The notes: a model not told the origin generated them from the letters alone. A DNA stretch of 8,478 bases from Syntrophomonadaceae bacterium (GCA_003562605.1 PWUG01000077.1:1-8478); one strand, 5' to 3'. Shown: positions 1-6,831, numbered from the stretch's first letter. Numbers and translations are program-made.

Positions 1-756
1 GTGACCTACGAGTTGTGGTATAAGGTTTACACTTGGGCGATTCACGATAATCGGGGAGCGGGGAAATATTGCTTTACCAATGCTGGCATGGAAGGATCTG
101 TAACCGGAGGAGACTTGTTTCCAAATGTAGGAAAACCGCCTACCAACGCCAAGCTTGAACCGGTGACGATGGTAAATTGGGGCGACACCATCGTCTGGCT
201 TAACGCCCTTACCGACTACCAAAACAACCTTCATGCCACCAACTATGAGCCGGTTTACGCGCTGAACGGCCAGGTCTTGCGAGATGCCTCTTCCGCCAAC
301 ACAAATCATGAAGCAGTGACAGAATCTGCCGGTAGCGGTTTCCGTCTGCCCACCAATGACGAGTGGGAGATGGCAGCCCGCTGGCGGGGAAACGACAGTA
401 CTAATACCGTCCTCGGCTACGCCAATCCCTATTTCACAAAAGGCGACTCGGCCAGCGGGGCCACGGCAAGCTACAAAAACGCCGCCGCTACTGGCGCGGT
501 GGGCTGGTATGATGCTAACAGTGGAGGCAAGACCCAGCCAGTAGGTCAGAAGACCCCTAACGCCCTGGGTCTTTACGACATGAGCGGCAACGTGGGTGAA
601 TGGTGCTTTACCCAAGGCAGCAATGACTCAAACCGGGTTATTCGCGGCGGTGTCTGGCGCTACTACGCCAAATACCTGCGAGTGAGCAATGTCTACAGCC
701 TCTGGCCCTCCGCCGCCACCGAGCTCATCGGCTTTCGTTTAGTTCGGAATCCATAA
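1..756 (+). CDS. FGE/SUMF1-fold protein, 5'-truncated, likely DGR-type variable protein
   Basis: The reading frame is open to the left edge and the GTG at position 1 is probably an internal valine, because the family normally reads EVTxxxW/Y here (this protein starts V/M-TYELWYKV). It has no visible ribosome binding site. Visible FGE-sulfatase signatures are VNWGDTIVWLNALT (about residues 59-72), GFRLPTNDEWEMAAR (113-127), GLYDMSGNVGEWC (190-202), RGGVW (215-219) and the terminal GFRLVR (244-249). True formylglycine-generating enzymes oxidise a sulfatase cysteine using a cysteine pair just after the RGGS motif. Here that segment (RGGVWRYYAKYLRVS) has no cysteine, so sulfatase activation is unlikely. 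A ligand-binding C-type-lectin role is more plausible, and the C-terminal segment has the layout of a DGR variable region. The family assignment is firm; the biological role is not known. The next gene starts 57 nt downstream. Confidence 0.85.
   Translation: MTYELWYKVYTWAIHDNRGAGKYCFTNAGMEGSVTGGDLFPNVGKPPTNAKLEPVTMVNWGDTIVWLNALTDYQNNLHATNYEPVYALNGQVLRDASSANTNHEAVTESAGSGFRLPTNDEWEMAARWRGNDSTNTVLGYANPYFTKGDSASGATASYKNAAATGAVGWYDANSGGKTQPVGQKTPNALGLYDMSGNVGEWCFTQGSNDSNRVIRGGVWRYYAKYLRVSNVYSLWPSAATELIGFRLVRNP
640..744 (+). other. candidate DGR variable region at the 3' end of the FGE-fold gene
   Basis: This segment encodes IRGG-V-W-RYY-A-KY-LRVS and so on to IGFRLVR. Constant residues (RGG, W, A, LRVS, P, IGFRLV) alternate with positions that in DGR variable proteins of the FGE type are usually Asn (AAC/AAT) in the template repeat. 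The presumed variable codons here are mostly NNC: GTC, CGC, TAC, TAC, TAC, GTC, TAC, AGC, CTC, TCC, GCC, GCC, ACC, CTC. That is what adenine-directed mutagenesis of AAC codons would leave. The varied positions are rich in Tyr, as is typical of such binding surfaces. No template repeat, Avd gene or reverse transcriptase is present in the window, so this is inference from one copy. The gene as a whole uses many C-ending codons, which weakens the codon argument. Confidence 0.5.
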
Positions 757-813
757 CCTTACGATTGTCCCGGATAACCCATTCGCTTGCTGCTTAAAGG
801 GAGGGCCGGCAAC

Positions 814-1875
814 ATGAGAAGACTTATTGACCGTCCAAAAAACTTTATCTCTTTTTTCAACCCCCGTACAGGCTTCTACATACGCAGCGGCATCATGGAT
901 GAAAACGGCCATGACACGGGGGTGGATCCCTTTATGGCTTCCTTTCCGCAATTAATCGATATCGGCATTATGGGCTACTGTAAACACGGAGCTTCAGGCC
1001 TGTGCCTGGAATCGGGTGTGCAGTGCTATCAGAGCGGCTCGCAAATAAGCGAACCCAACATGGAGCTTCTTGATTTCCAACGCATTATTGATGAATGCAG
1101 GGGCAGGACTTTCCAGGTAGCCTTGGGCGGCAGGGGTGATCCCGACCAGCACGAAAACTTTGGAGAAATTCTCGACTATTGCACTAAAAACGGGATCGTG
1201 CCCAACTTTACAACATCGGGTTTTGCACTGAGCGAAGAAAAGGCAAAAATCTGTAGACAGTACTGTGGTGCGGTAGCAGTAAGCTGGTACCGTCACAGCC
1301 ACACCCTGGAGGCACTTCAAATGCTTCTATCTGCAGGGGTAAAAACCAACATTCACTATGTGCTCGGGCGTAACAGCGTTGAAGAAGCGATCTGGCTCCT
1401 CAAAAACAGCCGTTTCCCCGGTGGTATCAATGCGGTCATCTTCCTGCTGCACAAGCCGGTCGGCCTCGGGTTGGATGACAACATTCTCCCACTTAAGGAT
1501 CCACTCACCGCAGAATTTTTTAAACTAATCGACCGGTCCCATTATCCGTTCAAGCTTGGCTTTGACAGCTGTACCGTACCCGCCCTGATAGAATATGCTC
1601 TTGACATCGATCACTCCTTCGTTGACACCTGCGAGGGCGCTCGCTTCAGCTGTTATATCACCCCGGACCTGACAATGCTTCCCTGCAGCTTTGATCAACA
1701 GCACCGTTGGAGTTATGACTTTAAAAACGGCAGCATCCTGCAGGGATGGAACAGCCCTGGGTTTGAAGAGTTCCGGGAATGCTTAAAGAACAGCTGTCCT
1801 GCTTGCGAAGATAGGCTGAACTGTATGGGAGGATGCCCGATTGAGCGGAAAATTGTTTTGTGTAGCAAGAAATGA
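814..1875 (+). CDS. radical SAM protein with C-terminal SPASM-type cysteine domain
   Basis: I chose the ATG at 814 (353 residues, starting MRRLIDRPKN) because AAAGGGAGGG lies just upstream at suitable spacing; a TTG at 787 in the same frame has no comparable site. The C-terminus has C328-x2-C331-x5-C337-x3-C341-x8-C350, with further cysteines at 273, 280 and 291. This is the SPASM layout that binds auxiliary iron-sulfur clusters in enzymes that modify peptides or proteins. GGRGDPD (105-111) fits the SAM-contacting GGxxxP motif of radical SAM barrels. The usual CxxxCxxC is absent; the only N-terminal candidate is C56-x7-C64-x6-C71 in the segment GYCKHGASGLC..GVQCYQ, so the SAM-cluster loop is expanded or atypical. 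The substrate cannot be told from sequence. A 32-residue peptide frame follows 15 nt after the stop, and an NSSTSSF protein follows that. A cytoplasmic location is expected because there is no signal peptide or membrane span. Confidence 0.82.
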   Translation: MRRLIDRPKNFISFFNPRTGFYIRSGIMDENGHDTGVDPFMASFPQLIDIGIMGYCKHGASGLCLESGVQCYQSGSQISEPNMELLDFQRIIDECRGRTFQVALGGRGDPDQHENFGEILDYCTKNGIVPNFTTSGFALSEEKAKICRQYCGAVAVSWYRHSHTLEALQMLLSAGVKTNIHYVLGRNSVEEAIWLLKNSRFPGGINAVIFLLHKPVGLGLDDNILPLKDPLTAEFFKLIDRSHYPFKLGFDSCTVPALIEYALDIDHSFVDTCEGARFSCYITPDLTMLPCSFDQQHRWSYDFKNGSILQGWNSPGFEEFRECLKNSCPACEDRLNCMGGCPIERKIVLCSKK

Positions 1876-1890
1876 GGATGTGAAAACAGC

Positions 1891-1989
1891 ATGTTCTTCT
1901 ACATTGTCGTTACATTGTTATACTATTACTGCATCTACATGATCATTAAAACTGTGATTAATTTGTTTGATCACCGTGGTCAGGATTAA
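1891..1989 (+). CDS. putative 32-residue hydrophobic peptide
   Basis: An ATG frame of 32 codons plus TAA fills most of the gap between the radical SAM gene and the next gene. The peptide starts MFFYIVVTLLYYYC, stays hydrophobic to about residue 25 (YMIIKTVINLF) and ends with a polar DHRGQD. It could form a single membrane span with a short polar tail. TGAGGATG, overlapping the stop of the upstream gene, is a weak ribosome binding site about 10 nt before the ATG. I do not recognise a family. It could be a small membrane protein, a toxin-like peptide, a substrate of the upstream radical SAM enzyme (it has one Cys and five Tyr), or chance. The close spacing and unbroken hydrophobicity favour a real gene only modestly. 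Confidence 0.4.
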   Translation: MFFYIVVTLLYYYCIYMIIKTVINLFDHRGQD

Positions 1990-2058
1990 TTGGCAGTCTT
2001 CAGTAGAAAAGGAGAAATGATTCTTAACCAGCACCACATATGGAGGGGGAATTCAATA

Positions 2059-2652
2059 ATGAAATTCAGATTGGATTTTGTGACCAACTCAAGCACATCG
2101 AGTTTTTATGCATACAGTATTAATGATGAAAAAGTTAGAAATTACATTGAAAGAACTAATATAAGCCTGAAAAGCTGTTTTGATCAAAAAATAGAAGAAG
2201 AATTAACAGAAATCGAAAAACTGTTAGGCGCTTCATACGACTCTAAGAAAGATGCTTTAAATTCGCTACGATATCTCAATAAACAATACAAGCTAGGTCT
2301 CTCTAAAGAAGACATCTTAAAGACTGAAATATCAGCTAACTATGATGAGTTCACACAAATCCTTGTGGATGAATATGGCATAAATGTCAGCAGCTATGTT
2401 GAAACCATCTTTCACGATTCTACTCAAAGGCGCGGTATAATTGAGCTCACAAGTGACATTGCAATAATTGAAGATGCACAGGATGAGAAAGTAGCAAAAG
2501 AAAATATCAAGAGATTCGTTGACAACTATGGTTTTTGCCAGGCAAGTTCCGAGGTTGTGACAGCATACTATCTGGTCTTTCAGTCCAAAGGGAAAACCAG
2601 TGAAGATATTACTGCAATGCTGGATGAGTATGCCGTTTTGTTAAAAGATTAG
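2059..2652 (+). CDS. hypothetical protein with N-terminal FVTNSSTSSF motif
   Basis: The frame extends upstream to a TTG at 1990, but the ATG at 2059 is preceded by a strong GGAGGGGG at about 2042-2049 and gives a 197-residue protein starting MKFRLDFVTNSSTSSF. I recall this N-terminal pattern (basic residues, then F-V-S/T-N-S-S-x-S-S-F) from many otherwise unrelated bacterial and phage proteins, where it always sits at the extreme N-terminus. Its role is not known to me, and its presence supports the chosen start. The rest is charged and mostly helical in character (for example KIEEELTEIEKLLGASYDSK), with no membrane segment, no signal peptide and only two cysteines. I recognise no catalytic motif. 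It lies between the radical SAM and peptide genes upstream and the large propeller gene 75 nt downstream. Its base composition is more A+T-rich than the radical SAM gene. Confidence 0.85.
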   Translation: MKFRLDFVTNSSTSSFYAYSINDEKVRNYIERTNISLKSCFDQKIEEELTEIEKLLGASYDSKKDALNSLRYLNKQYKLGLSKEDILKTEISANYDEFTQILVDEYGINVSSYVETIFHDSTQRRGIIELTSDIAIIEDAQDEKVAKENIKRFVDNYGFCQASSEVVTAYYLVFQSKGKTSEDITAMLDEYAVLLKD

Positions 2653-2727
2653 GGATATCAGGGCGTTTGTTTCCAGCACAGAAAAAATACTTGTTATTGT
2701 AACGAATAGGCATGAGGGGGAATATTT

Positions 2728-3537
2728 ATGGTTGCCCAAATAATTGAACCGATAAAAGGCAGGCTTATTGCCCGGCAAGGGGAGTGGTATTATTTTCTGG
2801 ACGTTAATAATCATCTTAACAAGGTGCGTATCGACGGCACCGGTCGGTTCAAACTTAATCAGGACTACCCCCAATTCATTATTATCACTGAAAACTGGAT
2901 TTACTACAGCTGTATCAATGAAAACCGTAGAATTATTAGACTGCAGCATGACGGGCGGGGGCGTACCAGGATCAATGAAGATGAATCATGGTGTTTAAAT
3001 TCGGTCGATGACTGGCTCTATTACATCAACATAAATGACAAGCGGATGGTTTACAAAATTCGCTACGATGGCACCGAGCGGAGCAAAATCACTGAAGACA
3101 GTGCTGCAAGTTTATGCCTGGCAGGCAGGTACCTTTACTACACAAATAGGGATGCTGGCGGTATGCTTTTCAGGATTGAACTAGCAAGCGGCCGCCGCAG
3201 CAGGCTAAATGATATTCAAGGGGGGTGGTTAAACATAAGTGATGATTGGCTTTATTATATTAATAATGCCGATAACAATAGGATTTATAAAGCACGCAGT
3301 GATGGATCTGCTGTTCATAAGCTGGATGATGGAAGTGCCGAGGCGCTCACGCTTGCCGGAGACCGGCTTTATTTCATTGATACCAGCGATGGACGAAAGC
3401 TTTACAAAATGCAAACAAATGGCGAAAACCGTCAGATCGTTAGTCATGACAGAACTGAGCACTTAAGCGTGTGCGGCAACCAGCTATATTACAGTGATAT
3501 CGGAAATGACAGCATAATCAAAACACTCGTCATCGGT
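2728..3537 (+). repeat. propeller block 1: seven ~39-residue DUF5050-type repeats
   Basis: Residues 1-270 of the large protein. Aromatic core pairs (WYY, IYY, LYY, LYF) recur near residues 22, 60, 99, 138, 177, 216 and 255, an almost exact 39-residue period. The block opens with KGRLIARQGEWYYF, a start motif that reappears in altered form at the head of the other two blocks. Seven units fit one closed seven-bladed propeller, though the blade count is inferred. Confidence 0.85.
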
Positions 3538-6500
3538 GAACATGAAAAGGAAGAGCCAACAGAATTGTTGTCAGCGAACATTCTTAAAGGCTATATAAGT
3601 AAAGGAAGGTTCATCACCCAATATGGTGGCAAGATTTATTATTACAATGATGCATGGCTCAGAGGCAGCAGTTTCGGCGAAATAATCCAATTCAACACTG
3701 ATGGCAGCGAATGCCGGCAAATCAGCGAGGATAACAGTGAATACGTAATAATTCGGGATGAATGGCTTTATTACAGCAACAAAGGTGATGGCGGAAAAAT
3801 ATACAAAATTCGCACCGATGGTAGCGGACAGGCAAGATTAAACAATAATCGTTCTGTTCACTTACGCATAAGCGGTGACTGGATATATTACATCAACGAA
3901 AATGACAAAAATAAGATCTATAAAGTTCGCCTGGACGGCAGTGTTTCTGTCAAGGTAATTGACGACGGTGCGAGCATGTTAACTGCAGAAGACGGCATGC
4001 TCTTTTATATTAATTATCGTGACAAAAAATTATATAAGTATGACGCCGATGGCGGTAGTAGCATCAAGCTTACTGACGAAAAGGTTTATGAATATTTCAT
4101 CGCTGGAGCATGGCTCTACTTCCGGTCTCAAGAGGGTCGGATCTATAAGATAGGCACTGACGGCAGCAACCCAACAAATTTAAACGATAGTAGAGCCCGG
4201 AACATAGTTTTGTACGGTGACTGGATTTATTACCAGAACACAGATGATCATGACAGACTCTACAGGACAAAAATTGATGGTAAATCGACTGAACTAATAA
4301 CTGACGATTCGATTAAACACTATTGCGTTGCTGAGGAGCGAGTTTACTATATTATTAGCGGTGAAGGGGGTGAGATTTACGGGATACATACCGATGGCAC
4401 TAATAAAGAAAAAATAAATAATGAGAGTTGTGAATTCATTAATGTGATCGGCGGCTGGATTTATTACAATAATGTAAGTGATAACGAGAAGCTCTACAAA
4501 ATGCGCACCGATGGTAGCAAGCCCTCCGCAATGGAGTATGAAATCAATACCGCTACAAACAAAGCCAGTTCAGCAACAATAGCTGAAAAGGTGGGAATAG
4601 ATGCACATGTAGACACTGGTATGGGCAAGGCCGGTTTCAAAAAAACAAGCCCCCATGCCAGGGAAGAGGCTATTTATGGCCGTTTTGTAGCGGATAGGCA
4701 GGGACGTTTTTATTACAAAGATGACCGAGACAGGCTTTACAGCGTTCAGCATGATGGCAGCGAGCGCCTCTGTATAATTGAAGATGCTGCGTTATGGATA
4801 AATATTACCGATGATTGGATTTACTACAGTAACAAAAGTGACGGCTATAAGCTCTACAAAATAAGTACTGCCGGGGGCGACGCTGTCAGGATTAACGAAT
4901 TCATATCCTTTAACATCTGTTTGTATGGTGACTGGCTTTATTACAGCAATATCAGTGACAGTTCCGCCCTTAATAAAATTTGCCTTGACGGGAGCAACAA
5001 TACAAAAATCAGCAACATCCGGGCAGGGCAGTTTATCATCGTTGATGATTGGGTTTATTACATTAATAAACAAACCAATAACTATATCTACAAAGCGCGT
5101 ACAGATGGAAGCGAGCCTACCAAACTTAACTATTCTATCTCGAGCTTTCTTAATTATGCCAACGGAACGCTCTACTACTGTAGCGAAAATGACGGTGGAA
5201 AGATATATAAGCTGAATGTTGAAAACAGAATCGTTAGCAGGCTCAATGCTCACAAGTCGTGGGATATAAATGTAGCAAACGAATGGATTTATTATTGTAA
5301 TAAAGATGATAACGATAAAGTCTATATGTTAAATGCTAGCAGCGGGGCCTGCTTTAAAGTCAACGAAACACAGTCCTGGTATTTAAAGATAATTGGCGAA
5401 TGGCTCTATTTCAGCAAAGTCACTGAAGGCAAAAAAATCTGCAGACTTCATCTAACAGAAAAAGAGCAAGAAAATCAGGTGGGGTCACTAAAAGGTACTG
5501 TTGTACAGGAAGAGAAACCGATTGTAAACGAAATATTATTGGCTTGCAGTGGGGATAGATATACTGGTGATCAAGTTATATTGCCAACACGCAGAATAAT
5601 TAAGATTGCAGACCTTGAGATCGGTAGTAAAGTCGTTGATTATTCCTGGTATTGGGAGTTTAAAAAAGAGCCCGATTATGAAGGCTTTGGTGAACTCAAA
5701 CCGGTTGTCTGGATCGTGGTTGGCCGAGATCATTATGAGGTGGAGAGTCAAGTCCCCAATGTCACCTTACTGGCAGAAGAGCTAATTGCCAATCACTGTT
5801 TTGATGAATCAAAGTTTTGGGGCAAAACATTGACCACATGGGCAAAGAGCGGCCTGCCGGAAGGCAGGGCAGGTCTGAGGCTATTTTTAAATGGCAATTT
5901 AGAACGAGTGGACACCCTAAACTACCATATCTTAACGGCAGGCACCTTAATAAATAATCGCAGCTACTATATCGATAAGCTTAATAATAATTCGACGATT
6001 ATTCTCAAAAGAGAGCCAAATAATGAGTACGATCCTTATGCAATAGCAGTCCTTGACGAAAACCATAGCATGCTGGGTTACATTCCAAAAGAGCTCGCTG
6101 CATTTTTAGCCGGCCTGATGGATCATGGCAAAGAACCGGAAGCCTCGATTATTAATATTCAAACCAGGGCAGAACGCGGCCCGAGAGCAAAAAAAGCTGA
6201 ACTGGAGCTGAATATTACTTTGGAGTGCGACGATGATATCTGGGATCATATCGAGAGCCGAATACATGGGAAAATGTTTTTTTATAATGCTTTTTCGGAT
6301 TCTTTCAAGCAGAAAGTCCTGATGACACGTGTGCCTAATCGCGATGCGAATACTGGTGATTTATTCATTACCAATGATAAGGTCTTTGTCCTTTCCCACA
6401 CAGAGATAAATAGCGATATTGGTTCATCTCCATACAAAACACAATCATCAAAGGGTATTGATTTAAAGGTAGGCACTGTTTTGCCCTTTTTTGCACAAGG

Positions 6501-6783
6501 TGATAGAACAACAGTTTTTCAAAGAAGGGTTCCCCAAAATTGTGAAGGGTTTCGGTCATATTGGACAAGAACCACCTGTATTTCAGGTTATCAACATAGC
6601 CGGTATTACATTTACAGTGGCAATATCCTGAAAGTTGATGTTGACAACGACCGTGGTAGTATTGGTGAATATATTGGCGGAGAAGGTGTACGCCCTGCTT
6701 TAAATATCAAGGCCGATACGCTAGTCGTGCCGCTCCTTGGGCGTGATGGAGAATATGAGATATTACCGGTAGAGATGGAGTAA
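2728..6783 (+). CDS. giant multi-propeller (DUF5050-type) protein with DUF6273-like domain split by HIRAN
   Basis: This 1351-residue protein starts at an ATG preceded by GAGGGGG about 7 nt upstream. Residues 1 to about 909 contain 22 copies of a ~39-residue unit with the pattern xGDWIYYxNxxDxxKIYKIRTDGSxxxKLN, matching the DUF5050 family (propeller related to the LDL-receptor YWTD type). The copies fall in three blocks of 7, 8 and 7 separated by linkers at about 271-284 and 598-644. Residues about 957-1056 and 1182-1336 read as the two halves of a DUF6273-like domain: VVWIVVGRD, LRLFLNG, then FYNAFSDSFKQKVL, TNDKVFVLSHTEI, GVRPAL. Between them, at about 1065-1167, sits a HIRAN domain with LKREPNNEYDPYAIAV and LGYIPKELAAFLAGL. 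HIRAN domains bind DNA ends or single strands in HLTF/Rad5 proteins and occur in bacterial and phage proteins. There is no signal peptide or membrane span, so a cytoplasmic location is likely. The overall function is unknown. The next gene is a shorter relative of its propeller part. Confidence 0.93.
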   Translation: MVAQIIEPIKGRLIARQGEWYYFLDVNNHLNKVRIDGTGRFKLNQDYPQFIIITENWIYYSCINENRRIIRLQHDGRGRTRINEDESWCLNSVDDWLYYININDKRMVYKIRYDGTERSKITEDSAASLCLAGRYLYYTNRDAGGMLFRIELASGRRSRLNDIQGGWLNISDDWLYYINNADNNRIYKARSDGSAVHKLDDGSAEALTLAGDRLYFIDTSDGRKLYKMQTNGENRQIVSHDRTEHLSVCGNQLYYSDIGNDSIIKTLVIGEHEKEEPTELLSANILKGYISKGRFITQYGGKIYYYNDAWLRGSSFGEIIQFNTDGSECRQISEDNSEYVIIRDEWLYYSNKGDGGKIYKIRTDGSGQARLNNNRSVHLRISGDWIYYINENDKNKIYKVRLDGSVSVKVIDDGASMLTAEDGMLFYINYRDKKLYKYDADGGSSIKLTDEKVYEYFIAGAWLYFRSQEGRIYKIGTDGSNPTNLNDSRARNIVLYGDWIYYQNTDDHDRLYRTKIDGKSTELITDDSIKHYCVAEERVYYIISGEGGEIYGIHTDGTNKEKINNESCEFINVIGGWIYYNNVSDNEKLYKMRTDGSKPSAMEYEINTATNKASSATIAEKVGIDAHVDTGMGKAGFKKTSPHAREEAIYGRFVADRQGRFYYKDDRDRLYSVQHDGSERLCIIEDAALWINITDDWIYYSNKSDGYKLYKISTAGGDAVRINEFISFNICLYGDWLYYSNISDSSALNKICLDGSNNTKISNIRAGQFIIVDDWVYYINKQTNNYIYKARTDGSEPTKLNYSISSFLNYANGTLYYCSENDGGKIYKLNVENRIVSRLNAHKSWDINVANEWIYYCNKDDNDKVYMLNASSGACFKVNETQSWYLKIIGEWLYFSKVTEGKKICRLHLTEKEQENQVGSLKGTVVQEEKPIVNEILLACSGDRYTGDQVILPTRRIIKIADLEIGSKVVDYSWYWEFKKEPDYEGFGELKPVVWIVVGRDHYEVESQVPNVTLLAEELIANHCFDESKFWGKTLTTWAKSGLPEGRAGLRLFLNGNLERVDTLNYHILTAGTLINNRSYYIDKLNNNSTIILKREPNNEYDPYAIAVLDENHSMLGYIPKELAAFLAGLMDHGKEPEASIINIQTRAERGPRAKKAELELNITLECDDDIWDHIESRIHGKMFFYNAFSDSFKQKVLMTRVPNRDANTGDLFITNDKVFVLSHTEINSDIGSSPYKTQSSKGIDLKVGTVLPFFAQGDRTTVFQRRVPQNCEGFRSYWTRTTCISGYQHSRYYIYSGNILKVDVDNDRGSIGEYIGGEGVRPALNIKADTLVVPLLGRDGEYEILPVEME
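3580..4518 (+). repeat. propeller block 2: eight DUF5050-type repeats
   Basis: Residues about 285-597. The block opens with KGYISKGRFITQYGGKIYYY, and core aromatic pairs follow near residues 305, 348, 387, 427, 463, 501, 540 and 579. The units are less regular in length (36 to 43 residues) than in block 1. A following linker (EINTATNKASSATIAEKV and onward) lacks the repeat pattern and separates this block from block 3. Confidence 0.82.
4660..5454 (+). repeat. propeller block 3: seven DUF5050-type repeats
   Basis: Residues about 645-909. The block opens with YGRFVADRQGRFYYKD, similar to the head of block 1, and core aromatic pairs recur near 662, 699, 738, 777, 816, 855 and 894 with a 39-residue period. 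After it the sequence becomes charged (EKEQENQVG) and leads into the DUF6273-like part. Confidence 0.85.
5596..6735 (+). other. DUF6273-like domain in two halves
   Basis: The first half (residues about 957-1056) has the opening IADLEIGSKVVDYSW, VVWIVVGRD and the LRxWLNG-like GLRLFLNG. The second half (about 1182-1336) resumes with FFYNAFSDSFKQKVLMTRVP, then DLFITNDKVFVLSHTEI, YWTRTT (1278-1283) and EGVRPALNI. In ordinary members LRxWLN is followed almost directly by the FYxxFsxxE/KxxI segment, so the ~125 residues between the halves are an insertion. The family call comes from memory of its motifs, not a search. Confidence 0.65.
5920..6228 (+). other. HIRAN domain nested inside the DUF6273-like domain
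   Basis: Residues about 1065-1167 carry the family hallmarks: an opening strand (YHILTAGTL), the LKREPNNEYDPYAIAVLD core equivalent to the consensus rePdNpyDpnAiaV, and GYIPKELAAFLAGLMDHG equivalent to iGyiPre.a..la.ll..g. The domain is known for binding DNA ends or single strands in HLTF and Rad5. Whether this copy binds DNA is inference. Confidence 0.82.
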
Positions 6784-6792
6784 AGGGTTCTT

Positions 6793-6831
6793 TATAATAT
6801 ATATGGGACACCCTGCTATTCTAACAGAATA
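6793..6831 (+). promoter_or_regulatory. possible -10 box and small inverted repeat before the second propeller gene
   Basis: In the 62-nt gap after the large gene there is a perfect TATAAT at 6793-6798, but no convincing -35 box about 17 nt upstream. Further on, TATTCT-AAC-AGAATA (6817-6831) forms a perfect six-base inverted repeat just before the AGGAGG site, which could be an operator or an mRNA hairpin. The same gap is short enough for simple co-transcription from upstream. Confidence 0.25.

Noticed and set aside
757..813. Possible DGR homing hairpin or terminator after the FGE-like gene
   Set aside because: I could not find a convincing stem; only loose similarity between CGGAATCCATAACC and CGGATAACCC is present.
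739..951. Minus-strand open frame across the first intergenic gap
   Set aside because: It overlaps the end of the FGE-like gene and the start of the radical SAM gene and shows no domain pattern; it is a shadow frame.
1968..1982. Imperfect palindrome TGATCACCGTGGTCA as terminator or operator
   Set aside because: It is short, contains a G-T pair, has no following T-run and lies within the end of the small peptide frame; too weak to call.
1990..2058. Upstream TTG start for the NSSTSSF gene
   Set aside because: The ATG at 2059 has a much stronger ribosome binding site and places the known motif at the N-terminus, where it belongs.
4792..5253. 153-codon minus-strand open frame within the large propeller gene
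   Set aside because: It lies wholly opposite propeller repeats; its repeated INPI-type strings are the complement of the repeat codons.
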